The notes: generated from the sequence alone by a model not told the origin. A stretch of 17,246 nucleotides of DNA from JAAFHN01 sp031421855 (GCA_031421855.1 JANOPN010000010.1:1-17246), one strand, 5' to 3'; positions 7,171 through 14,651 are shown, counted from the first letter of the stretch. Program-made: numbers and translations.

Positions 7171-8622
7171 TCACTCACTGAAGCTGTGCAGCTGTTTGGG
7201 TGACGTGGCGGTCGCAACCGCGACATTCACGGTGAATCGGCTACCGCGACCCACGTGAGACTTGATTGCGATGGTCGCGCCAACCCGCTTGGCTAGGCGC
7301 TGGACAATCGCCAGCCCGAGACCGAAACTGTCTTGGGTGCCATCGTGGCTCTTGACTCGGTAAAACTCCGCAAAAATCGTCGCCTGATCTTGAGTCGCGA
7401 TTCCCACACCAGTGTCCCAGATCTCTATGTGCCACTGGTGTTTGCGAAGCCGGCAAGTCACCAGCACCCCGCCAAGGTCGGTGTACTTGATCGCGTTATC
7501 GATCAAATTGCCGACGATGCGGCGAATCGCAGTCGCATCGGTGTACGCATAGCCCGCGTGGGCGCGTGAGCGAAGTGACAAACCCTTGGTTTGAGCTTGA
7601 GCACCATATTGAGCGCACAAGCCCGCCAGGAGTGACTTCAGCTCCACTGGTTCAATGGTGTGGGTGCCGCGCTGCTGATCAAGCTGCGCCAAGTCGAAAA
7701 GGCCATCAAATAGTCGGTTAATAGCTGCGGTGGACTCGATGATTTTTGGGGTGATGTCTCGAATCATTTCAGGCTCTTCACGCAGCCAATCAGCGTACAA
7801 GCTCAACGCGTGCACGGGCTGGCGCAAGTCATGCGCCGCACCCGCCAACAGCCGACTGCGAGATGCCATCGCGTCTTGGGTTTGTCGAGTCTGCAAATCA
7901 AGCGACCGAATCAGTCCCTCGTTGTCGTACTGCAAACCCAAGGTGTCTCGTTGAAAAGCGTGGTTGCGAACGCCAGCGTTTCGGCACGCAACCGCATAGA
8001 CCGACGCACACACCATGAGTGCCGCATGCTCGTACCACGACTGAATCGACGGATCGACGTTGAAAACAGCCCAACCAAACGCACCAAGCGACGGCACTAG
8101 CAACGACCAAATGTAGATCCGAAGCGCGCCCTTGTCAGCGGCGAATGCGTAAACTGCGGTCGTCCCGATTCCAACCATGATGGTCAGCAAAACGAACGCA
8201 ACGCCCAATGGCACACGGCCATAAAAAAGCCACGTCATCAGCCCCCAATGGACCGGAACCAAACCCCACGTCCACCTGATTTTGCTCAAAAAATCGATAA
8301 CAGCTGCCTCGCCGCGCACCTTCACCACGCGGTGAAAGTGCATCACCAATGACCAGCGCAGCGCAGCGAAGAAAATCCCAAAAACCATCCACAAAACCAA
8401 GGCGACCGAGTTGACATGACCCCACATCAAAACAAAGGCGACGGGCATCACCGTCACGCCCAGGATCAGCGTGCTTCGCACATGCTCAACGAACCGCAAG
8501 CCCAGTTCAGCCTTCACCCACCGAGTGCGATCGCCGACCGCTGAATCAGGGCGGTGCGGCAGACTCAATGGAGCGGCATGGTTTTTCGACGTTGTTTCGG
8601 TCACATCGTCATTTTGACTCAC
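7171..8622 (-). CDS. Membrane sensor histidine kinase
   Basis: 483 residues. The N-terminal half has about six membrane segments (50-70, 72-90, 116-134, 138-160, 168-188, 198-213) with no recognised periplasmic sensor domain. The dimerisation helix carries phosphoacceptor H264 in AGAAHDLRQPVHALSLY, the HDLRQP type. The ATPase domain has the N box GNLIDNAIKYT (371-381), G1 DTGVGI (403-408) and G2 GLGLAI (434-439), all intact. It should autophosphorylate and pass phosphate to a regulator, most likely the one encoded convergently at 6546-7148. The GTG start at 8622 lies inside the 3' end of aroG (14-base overlap) with no strong ribosome site, so translation is probably coupled to aroG and its transcription may be set by the aroG attenuator. 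Confidence 0.92.
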   Translation of the reverse strand: MSQNDDVTETTSKNHAAPLSLPHRPDSAVGDRTRWVKAELGLRFVEHVRSTLILGVTVMPVAFVLMWGHVNSVALVLWMVFGIFFAALRWSLVMHFHRVVKVRGEAAVIDFLSKIRWTWGLVPVHWGLMTWLFYGRVPLGVAFVLLTIMVGIGTTAVYAFAADKGALRIYIWSLLVPSLGAFGWAVFNVDPSIQSWYEHAALMVCASVYAVACRNAGVRNHAFQRDTLGLQYDNEGLIRSLDLQTRQTQDAMASRSRLLAGAAHDLRQPVHALSLYADWLREEPEMIRDITPKIIESTAAINRLFDGLFDLAQLDQQRGTHTIEPVELKSLLAGLCAQYGAQAQTKGLSLRSRAHAGYAYTDATAIRRIVGNLIDNAIKYTDLGGVLVTCRLRKHQWHIEIWDTGVGIATQDQATIFAEFYRVKSHDGTQDSFGLGLAIVQRLAKRVGATIAIKSHVGRGSRFTVNVAVATATSPKQLHSFSE

Positions 8623-9733
8623 GCACGCTGTCGCTCAAGCCTTGCAACAAGCCCACGCTGTCTTCCCAGCTTAAACAAGCGTCGGTGATGCTTTTTCCGT
8701 AAACCAGTTTTGACTGATCGTCGCCGGGATTGAATTTTTGTGCGCCGTCGTTCAAGTGGCTTTCCACCATGACACCCATGATCCCGCTGGCTGCACCTTT
8801 AACCCGAATTTGCTGACCGACATCTTTGGCGACTTCGAGCTGGCGGGTATGCAACTTGGAACTATTGGCATGACTGCAATCGATCATCAAGCTGGGGGTG
8901 AGCTTGGCCGCTTGCAGCTGAGTACAAGCAGCAGCCACGCTGGCCGCATCGTAGTTTGGCCCTTTACCACCGCGCAAAATCACATGGCAATCAGCATTGC
9001 CACGTGTTTGAACGACTGCAACTTGACCATTTTTGTGGACCGACAAAAAGTGATGTCCTCCCGCCGCTGCTTGAATCGCATCGATCGCGATTTTGATGTT
9101 GCCATCGGTCCCGTTCTTGAAACCGATTGGGGCCGACAAACCACTGGCCAACTCGCGGTGAACTTGGCTCTCAGTCGTTCGGGCACCGATGGCCCCCCAC
9201 GAGATCAGGTCGCCGATGTACTGCGGCGAAATCACATCCAAAAACTCACTTCCCGCCGGCAAACCCATGCGATTGATCTCAATGAGCAGTTGGCGAGCCA
9301 TCCGCAGCCCTTCATCGATGCGGTAACTGCCGTCCAAGTACGGGTCGTTGATGAGACCCTTCCAGCCTACCGTCGTACGCGGCTTTTCAAAGTAAACCCG
9401 CATCACGATCTCAAGCGTGTCTTTGAATCGCTCACGCTCAACACGCAGTCGCCGCGCGTACTCGATTGCGGCGGCGGGGTCGTGAATGGAACAAGGCCCC
9501 ATGACCACCAGCAAACGGCGGTCGCGCCCGTTGGCGATGTCAACGATGCGTTTGCGCGTGTCGCTGATCAAGCGCTCAACCGGGGTCCCCTCGATTGGAA
9601 AGAATCGAATCAAATGCTCGGGTGGTGGCAACACGGTGATGTCCTCAATGCGTTCGTCGTCGGTTTCACCAGTTCGATCTGGCAAGGTGGTGGCGCGGTT
9701 CGCATACCAAGTGGGGTCTAGGCTGTGTGGCAT
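8609..9733 (-). CDS. aroG: 3-deoxy-7-phosphoheptulonate (DAHP) synthase, class I (AroG/AroF/AroH type)
   Basis: 374 residues. It condenses phosphoenolpyruvate with erythrose 4-phosphate, the first step of the shikimate pathway to Phe, Tyr and Trp. Hallmarks of the class I fold are LLVVMGPCSIHDPAAAIEYA (73-92), MRVYFEKPRTTVGWKGLIND (110-129), GARTTESQVHRELASGL, GFKNGTDG, ILRGGKGPNY, and MIDCSHANSSK. Length is slightly above the 350 residues of E. coli AroG owing to an N-terminal extension. AGGA 7 bases before the ATG is a clear ribosome site. Which aromatic amino acid inhibits it cannot be read with confidence, so the symbol denotes the AroG/AroF/AroH family. A leader peptide and terminator precede it, and the histidine kinase overlaps its stop. 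Confidence 0.96.
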   Translation of the reverse strand: MPHSLDPTWYANRATTLPDRTGETDDERIEDITVLPPPEHLIRFFPIEGTPVERLISDTRKRIVDIANGRDRRLLVVMGPCSIHDPAAAIEYARRLRVERERFKDTLEIVMRVYFEKPRTTVGWKGLINDPYLDGSYRIDEGLRMARQLLIEINRMGLPAGSEFLDVISPQYIGDLISWGAIGARTTESQVHRELASGLSAPIGFKNGTDGNIKIAIDAIQAAAGGHHFLSVHKNGQVAVVQTRGNADCHVILRGGKGPNYDAASVAAACTQLQAAKLTPSLMIDCSHANSSKLHTRQLEVAKDVGQQIRVKGAASGIMGVMVESHLNDGAQKFNPGDDQSKLVYGKSITDACLSWEDSVGLLQGLSDSVRESK

Positions 9734-9785
9734 CGTCGGTTCCTAAAAAAGCGATTTGAATTCGAAAGAGACGAGCGCGAAGGGC

Positions 9786-9821
9786 AAAAAAAAACCGCCT
9801 GAGGAGTGACCTCGGCGGTTT
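9786..9821 (-). terminator. Rho-independent terminator in the aroG leader (attenuator)
   Basis: On the minus strand AAACCGCC-GAGG, a 5-base loop, and CCTC-A-GGCGGTTT form a 12-bp stem with one bulged base, followed directly by a run of nine T. It lies 53 bases before the aroG start and 26 bases after the leader peptide stop, so it ends transcription before aroG rather than after a gene. The stem strand CCGCC (9814-9818) can instead pair with GGCGG at 9866-9870, a candidate antiterminator. Confidence 0.9.
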
Positions 9822-9846
9822 GATTCAGGTTTCGCGCTGTATTCGG

Positions 9847-9921
9847 TCAGCACTGGCCCTCTCGTCCGCCATGGACTGAGAACCAAAAATAAAAGTAAAA
9901 GTTAAACTTCACTGAACGCAT
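9847..9921 (-). CDS. Aromatic-rich leader peptide of aroG (transcription attenuation)
   Basis: A 24-codon ORF whose residues 5-14 read KFNFYFYFWF, that is five Phe, two Tyr and one Trp codon within ten, in a region with no other reason for such bias. It ends with TGA at 9847-9849, ahead of the aroG terminator. A second in-frame ATG at 9927 (MVM...) is also possible; GAG just upstream is a weak ribosome site for either. By analogy with the E. coli pheA, trp and pheST leaders, ribosome stalling at these codons when charged tRNAs are scarce should prevent the terminator and let aroG be read. The arrangement is seen in the sequence; the mechanism is inference. Confidence 0.88.
   Translation of the reverse strand: MRSVKFNFYFYFWFSVHGGREGQC
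9855..9884 (-). promoter_or_regulatory. Leader hairpin (1:2 pause hairpin) overlapping the Trp/Phe control codons
   Basis: On the minus strand GGTTCTC-A-GTCC, loop ATGGC, GGAC-GA-GAGGGCC folds with 11 base pairs including two G-T(U) pairs. Its 5' arm covers the Trp-Phe end of the control-codon run, so a ribosome stalled there would prevent it. That frees GGCGG (9866-9870) to pair with the 5' arm of the terminator. UUUGGUUC at 9880-9887 can also pair over 8 bp with GAAUCAAA at 9819-9826, another alternative fold. Confidence 0.65.
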
Positions 9922-9945
9922 GACCATGACTCTAACACAGTCAAT

Positions 9946-10512
9946 TCACGTGTCGCCACGCAACTTGTTCCACCAATTGTTTGCCTTCTCCGTGCGCTGG
10001 GGCTCAAGCTCAGCCTGGCTTGTCTCTGAAAACGAACGAGCCGCAAACTGTTGGTGAATGTCCATCATCAACATGCCGTCTCCCAAGGTACGCCAAGCTA
10101 GGGCCTCGAACTCAGCGAATTGAACAATGTCGAGCTTGTTTACCGCCCGCTCCATCAACCACTGATTGAGCAACAAACGAAAATTATTCAACGCGACGAC
10201 GTAGTTGGCATGCTCCGGCAAATCGCGCCAAGTGATGCCAAGTTGAGTGACGGTTTGACGATGTTGCCTGAGCGACGCCATCAGATCAACGAGCAACGGT
10301 CCGATCCCGATCGCACCACTCGCACTCGCCAGCTGCGGCGCGATTTTCTCAACCAACGCGGCGACACGACCCATGCTTTGGGCCAAGTCAACAGTTTCTT
10401 GGTCGCTCGCACCCGTCTTCAGCATTTGGACCAAATCGTCGAAACCCTGGACCGACTGTGCGTTGTCGCCATGCGCAAATCCGCTTCGCGTAAAGGCAGA
10501 GTCGCGGGGCAT
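9946..10512 (-). CDS. Conserved-looking hypothetical protein coupled to tldD
   Basis: About 188 residues, not recognised. It looks soluble and mainly helical, without signal peptide, membrane segments or cysteine motifs. Visible stretches are GIGPLLVDLMASLRQHRQTV and NNFRLLLNQWLMERAVNKLD in the middle and a Trp-rich basic end (NNWWNKLRGDT). The ATG at 10512 overlaps the tldD stop (TGATG); a GTG at 10515 is an alternative start nearer to the GGAGG ribosome site at the end of tldD. Coupling to tldD suggests a linked function, but it is neither PmbA/TldE nor YjgA, the usual neighbours. Its stop is 18-24 bases before the aroG leader peptide. Confidence 0.75.
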   Translation of the reverse strand: MPRDSAFTRSGFAHGDNAQSVQGFDDLVQMLKTGASDQETVDLAQSMGRVAALVEKIAPQLASASGAIGIGPLLVDLMASLRQHRQTVTQLGITWRDLPEHANYVVALNNFRLLLNQWLMERAVNKLDIVQFAEFEALAWRTLGDGMLMMDIHQQFAARSFSETSQAELEPQRTEKANNWWNKLRGDT

Positions 10513-12077
10513 CACGCAGTCCCTCCAACCGTCAAACCCTCGATGCGGATTGTGGGTTGCCCCACCCCGACTGGCACCGACTGCCCTTCTTTGCCGCAGG
10601 TGCCGACACCGCTATCCAGTGCCATGTCGTTACCAACCAAGCTGACTCGGGTCAAGGCATCTGGGCCGTTACCCATCAGGGTTGCGCCCTTGATCGGGTA
10701 CTGAATTTTGCCGTTTTCGACCCAGTAGGCTTCACTGGCCGAGAAAACGAACTTGCCGCTGGTGATGTCGACTTGCCCACCGCCGAAATTTGGCGCGTAA
10801 ACACCGGTTTTTAAGCTCGCGATGATTTCCTCGGGCGATTTGTCACCGCCCAGCATGTAAGTGTTCGTCATCCTGGGCATCGGCATGTGGGCGTAACTTT
10901 CGCGACGCCCGTTGCCAGTTGGCGCATTGCCACTCAGGCGCGCATTCAATCCGTCTTGAATATAGCCCTGCAAGATGCCATCTTCGATGAGCACGGTTTT
11001 TTGAGTTGCTCGGCCTTCGTCGTCGATGTTGAGCGATCCACGACGTTGGGGCAAGGTGCCATCATCAAGCACGGTAACGCCACGCGCAGCAACGCGTCTG
11101 CCCACGCGCCCAGAAAACGCGCTCGAACCTTTTCGGTTGAAATCGCCTTCTAGCCCATGGCCAATGGCTTCGTGAAGCAAAATGCCCGGCCAACCCGGTC
11201 CGAGAACCACCGGAACCGTGCCCGCTGGAGCCGCCCTCGCCTCCAAATTGATCAACGCACTGGCGACTGCACCGTCGACATACTGTTGCACCAACGCGTC
11301 GTCAAACACGTCAAGCCCAAATCGACCGCCACCACCCGAGCTACCGGTCTCGCGGCGACCATTTTGCTCAGCAATGACTGTCACACTCAATCGAACCAGC
11401 GGCCTCACATCTGCCGCGCGAAGACCGTCCAATCGCGCGATGAAAATGACGTCGTGCTCTGCGGCCAGGCTTGCCATGACCTGCACAACACGGGGGTCCT
11501 TCTTGCGGGCTAACACTTCGACCCGCTGCAGCAAGGCCACTTTTTCGGTGCTGTTTCGGCTAGCAATGGGGTCCGCCGACGTGTAAAGCCGCTCGCGTTC
11601 GACACCCACGACCGAGTCCGCAGCCGTTTTCCTAGAGGTCGTCTTGCGGCCAGCGGTTGATCGAACCGGAATCGGCAAAGCCACGACCCCTTGGGTTTGC
11701 GAGTCAGCTGCGACTCGGCGCACGATTCTCAAAGCAGCCAATATTGACTGCTCAGAGATATCGTCTGAGTACGCAAGCGCCGAGCGCTCGCCACTGACTG
11801 CCCGCACGCCAACGCCCTGGTCGATCGAAAAACTACCGCTTTTGACCAAACCGTCTTCCAAACTCCAACTCTCGCTTGCGGTCGATTGAAAATACAGATC
11901 GGCATCGTCAACACCTGGCACGCCAACGGCGCGCATCAAGCGGTTTAACGCAACATCATCCAGATCAAACGGGCTGAGAAGCTTGGCTCGCGCAACGTCT
12001 GCGAAGGCCGTTGCGTGCACGGGCTCAAGGAGCGGCTTGGGTGAGATCGCATGAGGAGCAGTGGAATTCAAACGCAT
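10512..12077 (-). CDS. tldD: Metalloprotease TldD
   Basis: 521 residues matching TldD along its length. The zinc site is HEAIGHG (H302, E303, H307), and QGVGVRAVSGE (87-97), SGGGGRFG (247-254), TGNGRRESYAHMPMPRMTNT and VDITSGKFVFSASEAYW are all present. The C-terminus ends in GLTVGGTA, as in E. coli. TldD with PmbA (TldE) forms a cytosolic protease that trims ribosomally made peptides such as microcins and degrades antitoxin CcdA; its partner pmbA is not in this window. Compared with E. coli (481 residues) there is an N-terminal extension of about 17 and an insertion of about 25 around 135-160, rich in Thr, Arg and Lys. The start lies 6 bases after a TAAAAT box, and its stop overlaps the next gene. 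Confidence 0.96.
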   Translation of the reverse strand: MRLNSTAPHAISPKPLLEPVHATAFADVARAKLLSPFDLDDVALNRLMRAVGVPGVDDADLYFQSTASESWSLEDGLVKSGSFSIDQGVGVRAVSGERSALAYSDDISEQSILAALRIVRRVAADSQTQGVVALPIPVRSTAGRKTTSRKTAADSVVGVERERLYTSADPIASRNSTEKVALLQRVEVLARKKDPRVVQVMASLAAEHDVIFIARLDGLRAADVRPLVRLSVTVIAEQNGRRETGSSGGGGRFGLDVFDDALVQQYVDGAVASALINLEARAAPAGTVPVVLGPGWPGILLHEAIGHGLEGDFNRKGSSAFSGRVGRRVAARGVTVLDDGTLPQRRGSLNIDDEGRATQKTVLIEDGILQGYIQDGLNARLSGNAPTGNGRRESYAHMPMPRMTNTYMLGGDKSPEEIIASLKTGVYAPNFGGGQVDITSGKFVFSASEAYWVENGKIQYPIKGATLMGNGPDALTRVSLVGNDMALDSGVGTCGKEGQSVPVGVGQPTIRIEGLTVGGTA

Positions 12078-12089
12078 GCCACCATTTTA
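12078..12089 (-). promoter_or_regulatory. Predicted leaderless promoter of tldD (-10 element)
   Basis: On the minus strand TAAAAT (12084-12089) is followed by exactly 6 bases and the tldD ATG. There is no Shine-Dalgarno match other than GGTGG directly abutting the ATG, too close to work. No good -35 is seen. Confidence 0.5.
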
Positions 12090-12137
12090 GGCCTTCGACC
12101 CGCGACGTGCCGGCGATTTCTCACTTGCAGTCCGCCA

Positions 12138-12470
12138 TTAGGTTTGGTCGTCTACAGTGGCGTTTGGTGCGTTCGATTTGCATGAAGCAATGCCGTTGTC
12201 GCGAGTGGTTTCACTGCTATACATCTGGCTATTGCCGATAACCTGATGGTTTGCGGCTTTCAACACAAAATACGGCTCGCCTTTCGTGCTCACCAAGCGC
12301 TCATAACGAGCGTCGTCCGCGCCGTTTTTCTTAACAGACTCAATTCCGTTGTTGGCGCTGGCCTTGGCCTCGTACATCTCACTGGTCAAAATGATCTGGC
12401 CATTTGAGGCAAGTAAATTGAAGAAATATTTGTCGTTTTTTGACTTTTTAAGATCGAATTTTCCAGCCAT
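12138..12470 (-). CDS. YegP family protein (DUF1508 tandem repeat)
   Basis: 110 residues, the same length as E. coli YegP. It holds two DUF1508 repeats: residues about 4-50 (KYFFNLLASNGQIILTSEMY ... NNGIESVKKNG) and 56-100 (PYFVLKAANHQVIGNSQMYS ... DNGIASCKSN). The ATG at 12470 is chosen over an in-frame ATG 60 bases upstream because MAGKFDLKK is the family N-terminus and GGAG sits 5 bases before it. The family forms small swapped beta-sheet dimers of unknown function and is sometimes linked to stress. It stands alone between tldD and the dehydrogenase gene. Confidence 0.92.
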   Translation of the reverse strand: MAGKFDLKKSKNDKYFFNLLASNGQIILTSEMYEAKASANNGIESVKKNGADDARYERLVSTKGEPYFVLKAANHQVIGNSQMYSSETTRDNGIASCKSNAPNATVDDQT

Positions 12471-12591
12471 GGATGCTCCAAGAAGTTGAGGACTCAAAAT
12501 ACCAATTCGGATTGGCGACGACACTGGCACCGCTGGTTGTACCGCCTGCGGGCTAACTTAGCAAGGGGTGTAATGCCTTTTGGGTACAAAT

Positions 12592-13503
12592 TCACTCAAA
12601 ATCCACGCAATCGATGAGAGTGGAGTCGTCTTGCGCAGCGCGCCCAAGCGCAACGGCGCTCGCAAATTTGGCTGACGCGATGTGCGCCCACCCCGCTTCA
12701 AGACCCGCATCTGCACACATGCCAAGCGCCAATCGGGTGTCTTTGGCCAAGAGCCCCAGTTGAGCATGAACTTTCACGTCGCCAACGAGATAGCGCCGCA
12801 TGCGATCTTGACCAATCCAGCTCTGGCCACTTGATTCATCAATCACGGCTTGAGCGATAGTCACGTCAAGCCCCAGCTGCCGCGCCAACAACAGGGACGA
12901 TGCGGCTGCGTGCAAATTTGTCGCCGCGAGCAGGTTATTCACCAGTTTGAGCTTGCTCGCGTCTCCAATGCGGTGGCTGACAACATGAACTTGACTGGAC
13001 ATCGCGTCCAAAAGTGAGCGTTGCCGGCTCAACACTGGCTCGCTTGCAGCGACCATCAAACTCATCGTGCCAGCGCGTGCTCGAACAGGTCCACCAGACA
13101 TGGGCGCGTCAATTAAATCAAGGCCAAGGCTTGCCAAGCGCTTATCAAAACCTGCCATTTGAGTTGGCGAAATGGTCGAACAAATGATCACACACGAACC
13201 CGGCTGCATGCGCAGCGCAAGCCCGTGATGCCCGTCATGAGGGCCGCTTGGGTGTCCAAACAACACCCCATTGACTTGACCCGCATCCACCACACACAAA
13301 ACAACCACTGCATTTTTTATAGCATAGAAGTCAATGAATCCGGAGACCAGTTGGGTATTTTCATCAAAAAACGCCTGCGCAGATGGCAACAGATCGGCCA
13401 CAGCGACTCGCCAGCCCTGTTCGATGAGGCGCAGGGCTATGGGTCGCCCCATGCAACCGACTCCGACAACACAGACTGCGTCAACTGAGCGGGTGTCGCT
13501 CAC
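12592..13503 (-). CDS. NAD(P)-dependent 3-hydroxyisobutyrate dehydrogenase-like beta-hydroxyacid dehydrogenase
   Basis: 303 residues. The Rossmann motif is GVGCMG (14-19), the substrate-binding loop IDAPMSGGPVRARAGT (131-146) and the catalytic lysine K186 in KLVNN. It should oxidise a beta-hydroxyacid with NAD(P)+ (family: 3-hydroxyisobutyrate dehydrogenase, tartronate semialdehyde reductase, GLYR1-like); the exact substrate is uncertain. The GTG start overlaps the rodA stop (GTGA), so it is translated after rodA. Residues 43-62 are encoded by the reverse strand of repeat copy C. That segment (AFFDENTQLVSGFIDFYAIKN) reads unlike the family's usual Ala-rich stretch, yet overall spacing to the next strand is normal. 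Activity may be altered if the repeat replaced original sequence. Confidence 0.88.
   Translation of the reverse strand: MSDTRSVDAVCVVGVGCMGRPIALRLIEQGWRVAVADLLPSAQAFFDENTQLVSGFIDFYAIKNAVVVLCVVDAGQVNGVLFGHPSGPHDGHHGLALRMQPGSCVIICSTISPTQMAGFDKRLASLGLDLIDAPMSGGPVRARAGTMSLMVAASEPVLSRQRSLLDAMSSQVHVVSHRIGDASKLKLVNNLLAATNLHAAASSLLLARQLGLDVTIAQAVIDESSGQSWIGQDRMRRYLVGDVKVHAQLGLLAKDTRLALGMCADAGLEAGWAHIASAKFASAVALGRAAQDDSTLIDCVDFE
13320..13374 (+). repeat. Dispersed 55-bp repeat, copy C, inside the dehydrogenase gene
   Basis: It begins TAGCATAGAAGTCAATGAAT and continues CCGGAGACCAGTTGGGTATT. Ungapped identity is 39/55 to copy A and 38/55 to copy B. On the plus strand one frame encodes SIEVNESGDQLGIFIKK, matching the peptides of the other copies. 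The host gene reads through on the opposite strand without frameshift. Confidence 0.72.
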
Positions 13504-14651
13504 CGAGAGCCCCGTCGGCTTCGAGCAATCGACATCAAAATACCCAGTCCAAACCCAAGGGTAACCATGGCGGTACCGCCGTAGCTGATGAACGGCAGCG
13601 GCACGCCCACAACGGGCAAGATGCCGCTGACCATACCCATGTTGACAAACGCGTACGTGAAGAAAATCAAGGTGATGCTGCCCGCCAACAACCGTGAAAA
13701 AAGAGTTTGCGCATTGAGTGCAATGATCAAGCCACGCAAAACCAAAAAAGCAAACCCAGCCATCAGCAACAGGTTGCCCAGCAATCCAAACTCCTCAGAA
13801 AATGCGGCAAAAACGAAATCTGTGGTTCGCTCAGGGATGAATTCGAGGTGCGTTTGAGAGCCTTGCATGAAGCCCTTGCCCGTGACACCGCCAGAACCAA
13901 TCGCAATCATCCCCTGAATGATGTGAAAACCCTTGCCTAAAGGGTCCGTCGTCGGATCGAGCAAGGTGCAGACGCGCTGCTGTTGGTAGCCATGAAGCAT
14001 CGGCCAATCGACGCCATCAGCACACAAGTCCGATCCAAACCAGACGATCCCCAAAATCCCAAGAACACCTAAAACAACGGGTGGAACAATGATTTTCCAG
14101 CTCAAACCGGCAAAAAACATCACGTAGAGGCCCGCGCTGAGCACCAAGAGCGCTGTTCCTAAATCGGGCTGCTTGATGATGAGCCCGACCGGGATCAAGA
14201 GCAGCACCGCCGCGACGACGTAGTCGATGGCACGCAATTGCCCCTCTCGACGCTGAAACCACCAAGCCAGCATCAACGGGAGCCCAATTTTCAAAATCTC
14301 GCTGGGCTGAATGACCAATCCGACATTTACCCAGCGTTTGGCACCCTTTTTGCTGATGCCAAAAACCATCACGGCAACGAGAAGCACAACCCCCACGACG
14401 TATATTGGCACCGCGAATTGCATCAGTCGCTGAGGTGGAATTTGAGCAACGAGAAATAACACGGTCCCCGCGATCGCGATGTTGCGAAAATGGTCAACGA
14501 ATCTGCTTCCGTGGTCAAACCCAACGGAGTACATCGTGAGCATCCCGGCGGCCGCCAGCAGCATCAAAGCGACCAACAACGGGCCGTCGAACCCTTGAAT
14601 CCACGGTGACAGCCGAAGTCGCCACGAAACCCGACCAAAAGAATCATTCAT
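13500..14651 (-). CDS. rodA: Rod-shape SEDS peptidoglycan polymerase RodA
   Basis: 383 residues, about ten membrane segments; SEDS glycosyltransferase that polymerises lipid II for lateral wall synthesis with PBP2. Family marks are GAKRWVNVG...QPSEILKIG (103-123), KQPDLGTALL (160-169), the catalytic aspartate D278 in FIPERTTDFVFAAFSEEFG, and the C-terminal LPVVGVPLPFISYGGTAM (345-362). RodA rather than FtsW is indicated by length and by IIKQPDLGTALLV. Usually mrdA (PBP2) and mreBCD lie directly upstream; here the upstream side is a divergent surface-protein gene, so rodA is separated from them or this is a rearranged locus. It has its own promoter with a leaderless-type start, and its stop overlaps the dehydrogenase GTG. 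Confidence 0.96.
   Translation of the reverse strand: MNDSFGRVSWRLRLSPWIQGFDGPLLVALMLLAAAGMLTMYSVGFDHGSRFVDHFRNIAIAGTVLFLVAQIPPQRLMQFAVPIYVVGVVLLVAVMVFGISKKGAKRWVNVGLVIQPSEILKIGLPLMLAWWFQRREGQLRAIDYVVAAVLLLIPVGLIIKQPDLGTALLVLSAGLYVMFFAGLSWKIIVPPVVLGVLGILGIVWFGSDLCADGVDWPMLHGYQQQRVCTLLDPTTDPLGKGFHIIQGMIAIGSGGVTGKGFMQGSQTHLEFIPERTTDFVFAAFSEEFGLLGNLLLMAGFAFLVLRGLIIALNAQTLFSRLLAGSITLIFFTYAFVNMGMVSGILPVVGVPLPFISYGGTAMVTLGFGLGILMSIARSRRGSR

Noticed and set aside
8738..9721. Long open frame (327 codons) on the plus strand opposite aroG
   Set aside because: It is an antisense shadow of a well-conserved DAHP synthase; the translation has no recognisable domain and no ribosome site.
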